From Verrucomicrobiota bacterium (GTDB taxonomy: Bacteria > Verrucomicrobiota > Verrucomicrobiia > Chthoniobacterales > UBA10450): a stretch of DNA of 7,870 nt. The notes beneath the pieces were generated by a model. That model searched no databases and was not told the origin of the DNA. It saw nothing but the letters and a program-made list of their open reading frames with translations. Below are positions 1 through 6,114 of the stretch, piece by piece. The position numbers and the translations under genes are program-made. Numbering within the stretch: position 1 is the stretch's first letter; the number at the start of each line of letters is the position of its first letter. The stretch is from NCBI GenBank assembly GCA_003218525.1, contig QHNU01000188.1, forward strand, positions 1 to 7,870. Reading direction: 5' to 3'.

Positions 1-1
1 C

Positions 2-211
2 GTCAAAAATCAGAAAGAGAAAGGCCCGCCACGGGAACGCGGGGCGACTGAGACGGCAAACGCGACCTCGAATTCGGCGATCAATACGACAGCGACCGCA
101 CCGCCCAGCCCGACCAGTTCCGCTTCACCTCCGGCCGCCTTGAATTTCATCGTCGGGAACGAACACATCGATGTCTCGGCTCGGGTCGAGATAGTTGACT
201 TCACACCTTGT
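2..211 (+). CDS. Amuc_1100 family pilus-like protein, C-terminal fragment (no stop at expected end)
   Basis: This is the 3' end of a gene that begins upstream of the window, read in frame 2. A low-complexity Thr/Ala/Ser/Pro-rich stretch (about bases 38-140) leads into a beta-strand-like tail, FIVGNEHIDVSARVEIVDF (146-202). The same layout, an Ala/Pro linker followed by a tail like YMGKEQVFVQVSLNLVHF, closes Amuc_1100 of Akkermansia as I recall it, and the following genes match Amuc_1099 and Amuc_1098. Members of this family are membrane-anchored components of a verrucomicrobial pilus-like system. The oddity is the end. The conserved protein should stop just after VDFTP, but the codon at 209-211 is TGT, and the frame remains open to the TGA at 683-685, through a region where frame 1 clearly codes for the next gene. 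I end the feature at 211, where a TGA would sit if base 211 were A. Taken literally, translation adds about 158 Arg/Ser-rich residues. The family assignment is moderately sure; the end point is inference. Confidence 0.6.
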
Positions 212-1152
212 TGGACTGGGTGCGGAAAAATTACGAACGCGTCGCACTCGGCGCCGCCACCGCGATCCTATTGCTCTCCGGGGTCTGGATTTGTTACCGG
301 GCGATACATTTCAGCGAACAATTCGCGACCAGACTATCGCGGCCGCCACAGTTGCCGGCGACGCCGCCGGGAAAAGCAACGGCTGTGGAAACGACAGCGC
401 AGCATTTGCGTCAGCCGCCACAATGGACGTTTAGCGGACGTTCCGGGCTATTCGTTCCGGAGAAGCATTTCATCGGCGCTGACGGCCAGCCGGCGACTTT
501 GCATACGACGGAAGTGCATCCCCCAGTGCCGAACGAATGGTTCGAGCAATTCGGTTTACCGATCGCGGATGGCGATGTGCTCGAGCAGGATCCCGATGGC
601 GATGGTTTCACCAATTTCGATGAGTGGGAGGGGCACACCAATCCGACGGATCGAAACTCGCATCCGGATTACGTCACAAAGTTGAAGCTGAAGTCATTTA
701 CGCAGGAATCGTTCCGGTTCGTTTTCGCTTCGAGAATGGAACACACCTTTGGAATTAACACCATCGATCTGAAGGAACCGACTCAATTCGTAAGAATAGG
801 CGACATGATTGCCGGCACGCCTTACCGCGTTTCAACGTTCAAGGAGAAGTTCGAGCGGAACCAATACGGCACCAACGTCGATGTCTCGGAGTTAACTCTG
901 GAGAACGTCGATACTTTTGACCAAGTCACCCTGGTAAAAGAGAAGGTCGCAACCTCGCCCGCCTCAGTTGTAACGTTGGTCTATACCTGGAAGGGAAGGC
1001 GGGAATTCGTTGTTAAAAAAGATCAGGAATTTTCATTGCCCCCAGAGACGGATATCAAATATAAGCTGATCGACGTTCAGCCGACCAAAGCGGTGATCAC
1101 GAGCAGCCAAAAGCCCGAGGCGCCGATTGAAATCGGACTGCTCGCGCCCTAA
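208..1152 (+). CDS. Amuc_1099 family pilus-like system protein (inner-membrane anchored)
   Basis: The product has 314 residues. A short N-terminal stretch (LDWVRKNYERV) precedes one hydrophobic helix (about residues 12-31), then a Pro/Ala-rich spacer (about 44-62), then a soluble, presumably periplasmic part. Residues 128-140 read DPDGDGFTNFDEW, followed by TNPTD: an acidic calcium-loop-like motif of the thrombospondin type 3 kind, common in Planctomycetes and Verrucomicrobia. The C-terminal 150 residues look beta-rich, with a strand pair around VVTLVYTWKGRREFVVKK (254-271). The role is inferred from context: it lies between an Amuc_1100-like gene and an outer-membrane secretin, so it probably belongs to the inner-membrane/periplasmic part of that complex. 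No ATG is available. TTG at 208 and TTG at 211 are adjacent candidates; 211 would be the ATG of an ancestral TGATG overlap. No clear Shine-Dalgarno is visible, which fits translational coupling. Confidence 0.75.
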   Translation: MLDWVRKNYERVALGAATAILLLSGVWICYRAIHFSEQFATRLSRPPQLPATPPGKATAVETTAQHLRQPPQWTFSGRSGLFVPEKHFIGADGQPATLHTTEVHPPVPNEWFEQFGLPIADGDVLEQDPDGDGFTNFDEWEGHTNPTDRNSHPDYVTKLKLKSFTQESFRFVFASRMEHTFGINTIDLKEPTQFVRIGDMIAGTPYRVSTFKEKFERNQYGTNVDVSELTLENVDTFDQVTLVKEKVATSPASVVTLVYTWKGRREFVVKKDQEFSLPPETDIKYKLIDVQPTKAVITSSQKPEAPIEIGLLAP

Positions 1153-1163
1153 CCCGTTAGCCC

Positions 1164-3836
1164 ATGAAACACTTCTCCGCCTTGTCCCGGCTGATTCTGT
1201 TGGGACTCATAATCGGTGCGCCGTTGTCGCGCGCACAAACAGTCCAAACCATCGCTGAACGCGAAGTGGCACGGCGTCAATCGCAAGCACCGCACGGCGA
1301 CCAGGCAATCACTCGCGCTCAGAGCGAATTAGGGCGGAAGGAGTTCGCCCAAGCGCATGAGGATTTCCGCCTGGCGTTGACCTACGTCTCCGATTCGAAG
1401 GCAACCGGGAGATCGTACGAACGCGCCATGGAGGGGTTCTGCGAAAGCGGTGTGAGACTGGCGGAACAACGCATGGCTGAGGGTAAATACGCCGAAGCTG
1501 AGGCAATTCTGACCGAAATTTTGAGCGATCGTTACAATCCGAGATGCAAGGAAGCGGCTACCTTACTCGCCCATTTACGCGACCCTGGTTACATCAACAA
1601 AACAATGGGCCCGAAATTCCTCGCTAAGGTCGAGGAAGTCAAACGGCTCCTAACTGAAGCGGAAGGCTTCTATCAATCTGGTCGCTACGATCTGGCGATG
1701 AAACGTTACGATCAGGTGCTTAAACTGGATCCCTACAACACCGCGGCACGCCGAGGGCAGGAGCGGATTGATAACACGAAATATCGCTATGGTGAGGAGG
1801 CTTATAACGAGACGCGCGGCCGTGCCATGTGGCAGCTCGAGCATGGTTGGGAACAGCCGGTCCGTCAGTACGGACAGGCCGTCGGGCCGGTGGTTGAAGC
1901 GTTGCAGCGGGACGCGACCGGCACGGCCCGCATCAATAATAAGCTGAACTCAATCATCATTCCACGAGTCGAATTTCGCGACGCCAGTATTCGCGAAGCC
2001 ATCGATTTTGTGCGTCAGCAGGCGGCTGCCAACGATCCGAGCCCGGAAGGGCGGCGCGGTGTCGATATCGTGTTGCGCTTGCACTCGATCGGTCGCTCGA
2101 ATGAGCCGACGCCCGTCACCGGCACAACTACGGCAGGAGAAGCGCTCGCTTCCCCGGCGCCGACGGGCGCGCTGCCGCCGGGGGAAAGCGCGCCGCCTCC
2201 CGCGACGGTTGTCGCTCCGGCGCCCGCGCCAGCGGTTACCCCGGCAACACCATCACTAGCTCCGGTCAATCCGGCCGAGGCGAGAATCACTCTGACGCTC
2301 AACCAAATACCGCTGGGTGAAGCGTTGCGCTATATCGCGAGCCAGGCAGGATTGAAAGTAAAGGTCGAGCCCTACGCAGTTTTAATTATTCCGCTCAGCG
2401 AACAAAGCAATGAGCTGATCACCAAAGAATACCGCGTCCCGCCGGGATTCATTAGTAGCACGGTGAACATCAGCGCGAGCGCGCTCAATCGGGCGGCAAC
2501 CCGCGTGGGAGCTGGCGCCGCTGCCGCCGCCGGTACCGGGAAAGACACGCAAGAGTCTACTGGCGGGCAGTTGCTGGTGAATCGCGAGGGCGCGCGTGAA
2601 TTTCTCGAGAGCCAGGGCGTCCCTTTTCCACCCGGAGCAAGTGCCCATTTTCTGCCGCAGAGCAGCCGTTTGATCGTCCGAAATACTGTGGACAATCTTG
2701 AACTAGTCGATGCTCTGGTGGAACAGGCCAACGTCGCCGGACCCAAACAGGTCGAGATCGAATCGAAATTCATCGAAATCACACAAAACAACCTAAAGGA
2801 ACTGGGCTTTGATTGGTTGCTTGGCCCGTTCAATATTGGAGGTCACAAAGTGTTCGGTTCCGGTGGCACTGCGGGTACTGGAACACCCGTCGACCCAGCC
2901 AATTTTCCATTCAACGCCAACGGCGTTCCTATCGGCCAAGATCCAGTCACGGCTGGTAATCGCAGCGGCAATTTCGCGATCAGCGCGAACGCCATCGACG
3001 CGCTTTTGTTCCCCTCGATGGGTGCAACAGCTGTCGCGCCCGGCATCTTCGGATTGGCCGGCGTCTTCACCGATCCTCAATTCCAAGTCGTCATTCGTGC
3101 GCTGAACCAGAAGAAAGGAGTTGATCTCCTGTCGGCTCCGCGGGTCACAACCAAGAGTGGGCAGCGCGCCGTGATCGAAATCGTCAGAGAATTCCGTTAC
3201 CCGACGCAATTTACCCCGCCCCAGGTCCCCACGATCAGTGGCGGAACGGGCGGAACCGGGACGGTTCAAGTTAACGTCGTGACCCCGACGACTCCGACCC
3301 AGTTTGAAACACGTAACACCGGCGTCACCCTGGAAGTCGAACCCGTCGTAGGACCGGACGGAGTTACCATTGATCTCAACCTTGTCCCTCAGGTTGTGGA
3401 ATTTGAAGGCTTCATTAACTATGGCAGTCCGATTTTTGGAACAGTTGCTCCTACGACTAGTATGAACCCACTGACTGGAATAACAACGCTGCTGAGTTCC
3501 CCCAGTGTTCTTCTCACTCCGAACGTGATCAATCAGCCGATCTTTAGTACCCGCAAAGTCACGACCAGTGTCAGCGTTTATGATGGATCAACAGTAGTGC
3601 TCGGCGGTTTGATGCGCGAAGACGTGCAGAAGACCGAGGACCGCACACCCATTATCGGCGATATACCGATCGTCGGGCGACTATTTCGCACCAATGTCGA
3701 CCAGCATATTAAGCGCAACCTGGTCATTTTCGTGACGGCACACTTGGTGACACCCGCCGGTGAGCCCGTCAACCTTTCCGATGAAGAAGAGGTAGTTCCA
3801 CCGGAACTACCAGAAGTTCCGCTGTATAAGAAGTGA
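1164..3836 (+). CDS. Amuc_1098 family type IV pilus-like outer membrane secretin
   Basis: This 890-residue secretin should form the gated outer-membrane ring of a type IV pilus/type II-like apparatus. Residues 1-25 are a signal peptide (basic start, hydrophobic LILLGLIIGAPL, probable cleavage after SRA). TPR-like helices follow at about 59-74, 105-122 and 166-202 (the last contains YDLAMKRYDQVLKLDPYNTA). An STN/N0-like domain begins near 261 (IIIPRVEFRDASIREAIDFV), is interrupted by a Pro/Ala-rich linker (about 312-370), and resumes at 373-410 (ITLTLNQIPLGEALRYI). An N1-like segment occupies about 467-525 (SSRLIVRNTVDNLELVDALV). The secretin barrel spans about 528-865, with VDLLSAPRVTTKSGQRA (653-669), GVTLEVEPVVGPDG (720-733) and the signature TPIIGDIPIVGRLF (828-841). 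The tail after 868 is acidic (SDEEEVVPPELPE). It starts 11 bp after the Amuc_1099-like gene, so it is almost certainly co-transcribed. No strong Shine-Dalgarno precedes the ATG. The secretin identity is secure; the exact substrate is not known. Confidence 0.93.
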   Translation: MKHFSALSRLILLGLIIGAPLSRAQTVQTIAEREVARRQSQAPHGDQAITRAQSELGRKEFAQAHEDFRLALTYVSDSKATGRSYERAMEGFCESGVRLAEQRMAEGKYAEAEAILTEILSDRYNPRCKEAATLLAHLRDPGYINKTMGPKFLAKVEEVKRLLTEAEGFYQSGRYDLAMKRYDQVLKLDPYNTAARRGQERIDNTKYRYGEEAYNETRGRAMWQLEHGWEQPVRQYGQAVGPVVEALQRDATGTARINNKLNSIIIPRVEFRDASIREAIDFVRQQAAANDPSPEGRRGVDIVLRLHSIGRSNEPTPVTGTTTAGEALASPAPTGALPPGESAPPPATVVAPAPAPAVTPATPSLAPVNPAEARITLTLNQIPLGEALRYIASQAGLKVKVEPYAVLIIPLSEQSNELITKEYRVPPGFISSTVNISASALNRAATRVGAGAAAAAGTGKDTQESTGGQLLVNREGAREFLESQGVPFPPGASAHFLPQSSRLIVRNTVDNLELVDALVEQANVAGPKQVEIESKFIEITQNNLKELGFDWLLGPFNIGGHKVFGSGGTAGTGTPVDPANFPFNANGVPIGQDPVTAGNRSGNFAISANAIDALLFPSMGATAVAPGIFGLAGVFTDPQFQVVIRALNQKKGVDLLSAPRVTTKSGQRAVIEIVREFRYPTQFTPPQVPTISGGTGGTGTVQVNVVTPTTPTQFETRNTGVTLEVEPVVGPDGVTIDLNLVPQVVEFEGFINYGSPIFGTVAPTTSMNPLTGITTLLSSPSVLLTPNVINQPIFSTRKVTTSVSVYDGSTVVLGGLMREDVQKTEDRTPIIGDIPIVGRLFRTNVDQHIKRNLVIFVTAHLVTPAGEPVNLSDEEEVVPPELPEVPLYKK

Positions 3837-3876
3837 GCTGTAGTCGCGTTTTTAGGAGACGCGCTGCGGCGCAGCT
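3836..3876. repeat. Imperfect palindromic element after the secretin gene
   Basis: An outer 5-bp stem (AGCTG 3836-3840 with CAGCT 3872-3876) encloses an inner 5-bp stem (CGCGT 3845-3849 with ACGCG 3859-3863) whose loop is TTTTAGGAG. An alternative 5-bp hairpin, GCTGC-GGC-GCAGC, lies at 3863-3875. It begins within the last base of the TGA stop codon. It could be a degenerate dispersed palindrome or an mRNA 3'-end structure; there is no U-run, so an intrinsic terminator is unlikely. Only one copy is in this window, so its repeat nature is inference. Confidence 0.3.
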
Positions 3877-4030
3877 GACAGAGTGGTGAGTAGAATGCTG
3901 TGCCGGTCATTACCATGACCAGCAGTTTGGCGAATGGACTAACCGCGTGCTGTGATGTCGTGGCGCGTAGGACCCGTGTAGCAATCGGTTCGACTGCGAT
4001 GAAGATCAGCTTTAGGTAGAATTCTAGCTT
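3837..4030. other. Intergenic region between secretin and phosphoesterase genes
   Basis: These 194 bp separate the pilus-like operon from the next unit. They hold an imperfect palindrome just after the secretin stop, a second perfect 6-bp inverted repeat (GGTCAT, loop TACC, ATGACC, 3905-3920) and a TAGAAT box close to the next start codon. Neither inverted repeat is followed by a T-tract, so I do not call an intrinsic terminator. The only + strand reading frame (3915-4018, 34 codons) has no ribosome binding site and resembles nothing I know. Confidence 0.6.
4017..4022 (+). promoter_or_regulatory. Possible -10 box (TAGAAT) for the phosphoesterase unit
   Basis: TAGAAT matches five of six bases of the TATAAT consensus and ends 8 nt before the ATG at 4031. 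Transcription from it would begin at or within a few bases of the start codon, giving a leaderless or nearly leaderless mRNA. That would agree with the lack of a well-placed Shine-Dalgarno (the nearest AGG is at 4014-4016). No good -35 box is seen at the usual spacing, so the call is weak. Confidence 0.25.
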
Positions 4031-4780
4031 ATGCGCACGGCCGCAATCTACGATATTCATGGAAACCTTCCCGCACTCGAGTCGGTCCTTGACGATATTC
4101 ACAGCGCACACGTCGATCGGGTAATCGTCGGAGGCGATGTGGTTCCCGGCCCCATGCCACGCGAAACACTAGGGGCTTTGCTCGAACTGGATATTCCAGT
4201 GCAGTTTATCCATGGCAATGGCGACCGTGAGGTGGTTGCAACGAGGACAGGCAAGGAGACAAGCGCGGTTCCGGAGCGGTTTCGAGAGGTCACGCGCTGG
4301 AATGCGCAGCAGCTTCTTCCTGAAGATGAACGCTTGTTGGCGAGCTGGCCACTAACCCTTCGCCTTGAGATTCCAGGGATAGGCCAGGTGCTCTTTTGCC
4401 ATGCAACGCCGCGTAAGGACACGGACGTATTTACCCGCTTTACTTCTGAAGATCTTCTCGGGCCGATCTTTGAAGGACTCAACGTTCGGCTGGTCATTTG
4501 CGGTCATACCCACATGCAATTCGACCGAACAATCGCAAAGCTTCGAGTTGTGAATGCCGGCAGTGTGGGAATGCCATTTGGGAAGCCGGGCGCCTATTGG
4601 CTATTACTTGGGCCCGACGATATTCAGTTGCGGCATACTTCCTACAACCTAAAGAAGGCTGCGGAACGCATTAGAAATACCAGTTATCCCCAGGCTGACG
4701 ACTTTGCGACAAATAATGTCCTGCAACCTCCCTCAGAGCGAGAGATGCTTGAACTATTTTCAAAGAGTGAACTGAAGTGA
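4031..4780 (+). CDS. Calcineurin-like metallophosphoesterase (YfcE/MJ0936-like)
   Basis: This 249-residue cytosolic protein has no signal peptide or membrane segment. It carries the metal-binding motifs of the small calcineurin-like phosphodiesterases in order: YDIHGN (7-12; D8 and H10), GGDVVPGP (34-41), GNGDRE (62-67, replacing the commoner GNHD/E), CHATP (123-127) and GHTHMQF (158-164). It also has the characteristic NAGSVGMPFGKPGAYWLLL (175-193). The family uses two divalent metals to hydrolyse phosphodiesters; the natural substrate here cannot be read from the sequence. Length is normal, with a somewhat divergent C-terminal 45 residues. It is the first gene of a two-gene unit, its TGA overlapping the GTG of the acetyltransferase gene. 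Family identity is secure; YfcE-like is the nearest description rather than a confirmed orthologue. Confidence 0.9.
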   Translation: MRTAAIYDIHGNLPALESVLDDIHSAHVDRVIVGGDVVPGPMPRETLGALLELDIPVQFIHGNGDREVVATRTGKETSAVPERFREVTRWNAQQLLPEDERLLASWPLTLRLEIPGIGQVLFCHATPRKDTDVFTRFTSEDLLGPIFEGLNVRLVICGHTHMQFDRTIAKLRVVNAGSVGMPFGKPGAYWLLLGPDDIQLRHTSYNLKKAAERIRNTSYPQADDFATNNVLQPPSEREMLELFSKSELK

Positions 4781-5274
4781 AGCTTGAGACAGGAAGAACC
4801 ACACGCGCTACACCTATGTCATCAATGCCGAGTAGCCGAGAGAACGACCTGGCAACCATTCGTTCGGCAACTGTTGCTGACGCAGTTCGGATCGCAGAGT
4901 TGAGCGGCATTCTCGGGTACCCGATTACGGCTAAAACGGCGGCGGCTCGGCTGGAGTACTTACTAAGCCGCTCGGAGCATCTCGTTGTGGTTGCCGAAAT
5001 AACCGGCGTGGTGGGTTGGGTTCACGCTTCGGAGCAATACGTATTGGAGTCGGGGCTTCAGTGCGAGATCATAGGTCTGGTGGTAGCGGCGGATCAACGA
5101 GCTAGAGGGATTGGCCGGGGACTGGTGGGACGAGTTGAACGCTGGGCGGCCGAGCGCGGTCTAGAGCAGCTTTCCGTGCGCAGTAACATTACCCGATCCG
5201 AATCGCATCCATTTTACGAGCGGCTGGGATACGTTAGGACGAAGACGCAACACGTGTATCGAAAGCCGATCTGA
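4777..5274 (+). CDS. GNAT family N-acetyltransferase
   Basis: This is a 165-residue acetyl-CoA-dependent acyltransferase of the GCN5-related fold. After a non-conserved N-terminus of about 25 residues, the fold starts at ATIRSATVADAVRIAEL (26-42). The acetyl-CoA pyrophosphate-binding motif A is IGLVVAADQRARGIGRGL (99-116, with the Q/R-x-x-G-x-G/A loop at 107-112). Motif B is SHPFYERLGYVRT (143-155). No membrane segment is present. The GTG start overlaps the preceding stop as GTGA, indicating translational coupling; an internal ATG at 4816 would give a 152-residue protein that keeps the whole fold and is an alternative start. The acceptor cannot be deduced; small-molecule amines or protein N-termini are both possible. 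No terminator follows. Confidence 0.88.
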   Translation: MKLETGRTTRATPMSSMPSSRENDLATIRSATVADAVRIAELSGILGYPITAKTAAARLEYLLSRSEHLVVVAEITGVVGWVHASEQYVLESGLQCEIIGLVVAADQRARGIGRGLVGRVERWAAERGLEQLSVRSNITRSESHPFYERLGYVRTKTQHVYRKPI

Positions 5275-5361
5275 ACAGTTCCGCTCGAGAACAAGGCGAA
5301 CACTAGCGTCGCTCGAGCTCGAAAGCGTCAGAATTCATCAGATGGAGAGATCAGATCGCGC

Positions 5362-5392
5362 TTGACGCTCGCGATTGGTCGCCAATTTTAAT
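5362..5392 (+). promoter_or_regulatory. Putative sigma70-type promoter for the glycosyltransferase/debranching unit
   Basis: TTGACG (5362-5367) resembles a -35 box and TTTAAT (5387-5392) a -10 box with a 19-bp spacer (18 bp if TTTTAA at 5386-5391 is used). The start would fall near 5399, about 18 nt before the ATG at 5417. A 7-bp inverted repeat (CGCGATT 5370-5376, AATCGCG 5390-5396) straddles the spacer and -10 box and could be an operator or chance. Both boxes were judged by eye. Confidence 0.35.
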
Positions 5393-5406
5393 CGCGTCAG
5401 ATCGAT

Positions 5407-5412
5407 TTGGAG
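5407..5412 (+). promoter_or_regulatory. Ribosome binding site deciding the glycosyltransferase start
   Basis: TTGGAG ends 4 nt before ATG 5417. This favours the ATG over the in-frame TTG at 5375, which has no such site and lies inside the putative promoter. The protein from 5417 also begins with MRIAQVAPLYE, the usual N-terminus of this glycosyltransferase group. Confidence 0.5.
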
Positions 5413-5416
5413 CAGT

Positions 5417-6109
5417 ATGCGAATCGCTCAGGTAGCACCCCTCTACGAGAGTGTGCCTCCCAAATACTATGGAGGAACGGAGCGGATTGTGTCTTATCTG
5501 ACGGAGGAATTAGTTCGACAAGGTCACGACGTGACGCTTTTCGCAAGCGGTGACTCGGTAACTCGAGCGCGGCTGATCGCCGCCTGCGTGTGGCGGATTT
5601 CGCCTGAGAAGCGAGGCGATCGCGCAATTGAGATCGCGAAGCGAGTGAACATGCCGTTGAAGATTGCCGCAAAGATGGATTGGGTTGATAAAGATTATTT
5701 CGATGGCGTGGTGCAGCCATTGCTGCGGGACTCTCGTGTGGAGTTCGTCGGAGAGATCGGTGATGGCGAGAAGGAAGAGTTTCTGGGGAATGCCTACGCG
5801 GTGCTCTTCCCGATTGACTGGCCGGACCCTTTCGGGCTCGTGATGATCGAGACAATGGCGTGCGGCACGCCCGTCATCGTCTACGAGAGCGGGTCGGTTC
5901 CGGAAGTAAGGGAACAGGGCCGCACAGGTTTCATTGTTAAAGAACTCGACGATGTGGTTCAGGCGGTCCAGCGGGTCTCCGAGCTCAGCCGCAAACGCTG
6001 TCGAGAAGTGTTCGACCAGCGCTTTACAGCGAGCCCTATAGCGAGCGATTACGTGCGATTCTACGAGCGGATAATCTGGCGCAAATCGAAGAGCACACTG
6101 GCAGCTTAA
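5417..6109 (+). CDS. GT4-type glycosyltransferase with apparent in-frame internal deletion
   Basis: The 230-residue product begins with the group's N-terminal signature, MRIAQVAPLYESVPPK at 1-16, then YGGTERIVSYLTEEL (18-32) and GHDVTLFASGDSVT (36-49). It ends with a complete C-terminal Rossmann half: RISPEKRGDRAIEIAKR (60-76), LKIAAKMDWVDKDYF (81-95), VEFVGEIGDGEKEEFLG (108-124) and PFGLVMIETMACGTPVI (138-154). In the relatives I know, about 110-120 residues separate ASGDSVT from GRISPEKR and include acceptor-side motifs such as IHFH and TLHG. Here the gap is 10 residues (50-59), the join falling near residues 57-59 (about 5585-5593). Full-length members have about 340-360 residues. The likely outcome is a protein without a complete N-terminal domain, so probably inactive or altered, although the reading frame is intact. 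R60 and K65, the likely diphosphate contacts, remain; the first acid of the E-x7-E motif is D137. It is followed 5 bp later by the debranching enzyme gene. Family identity is secure; the deletion is inferred from remembered relatives. Confidence 0.85.
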   Translation: MRIAQVAPLYESVPPKYYGGTERIVSYLTEELVRQGHDVTLFASGDSVTRARLIAACVWRISPEKRGDRAIEIAKRVNMPLKIAAKMDWVDKDYFDGVVQPLLRDSRVEFVGEIGDGEKEEFLGNAYAVLFPIDWPDPFGLVMIETMACGTPVIVYESGSVPEVREQGRTGFIVKELDDVVQAVQRVSELSRKRCREVFDQRFTASPIASDYVRFYERIIWRKSKSTLAA

Positions 6110-6114
6110 AAAAA

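Noticed and set aside
140..685. Open + strand frame of 181 codons starting at ATG 140
   Set aside because: The ATG is internal to the Amuc_1100-like tail, and everything after about 208 lies over the well-supported Amuc_1099-like gene with shadow-like Arg/Ser-rich composition. It is better explained as read-through caused by a lost stop.
2015..2302. Minus-strand Ala/Gly/Val-rich frame of 95 codons
   Set aside because: It is antisense to the Pro/Ala-rich linker of the secretin; its composition is a by-product of the GC-rich repeats there.
3905..3920. Perfect 6-bp inverted repeat GGTCAT/ATGACC as a terminator
   Set aside because: It is short, AT-containing and not followed by a T-run; it could be an operator but nothing supports that.
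3578..4111. Minus-strand open frame of 177 codons spanning the secretin end and the intergenic gap
   Set aside because: It overlaps two confidently coding + strand genes, shows no recognisable domain, and its sequence over the secretin is antisense shadow.
5306..5329. Palindromic GCTCGAGCTCGA cluster after the acetyltransferase gene as a terminator
   Set aside because: The self-complementary part leaves no loop and there is no T-tract; it is probably chance in CG-rich sequence.
5375..5416. TTG 5375 as start of the glycosyltransferase
   Set aside because: It adds 14 unconserved residues, lacks a ribosome binding site and lies inside the putative promoter; ATG 5417 has TTGGAG 4 nt upstream and gives the family N-terminus.
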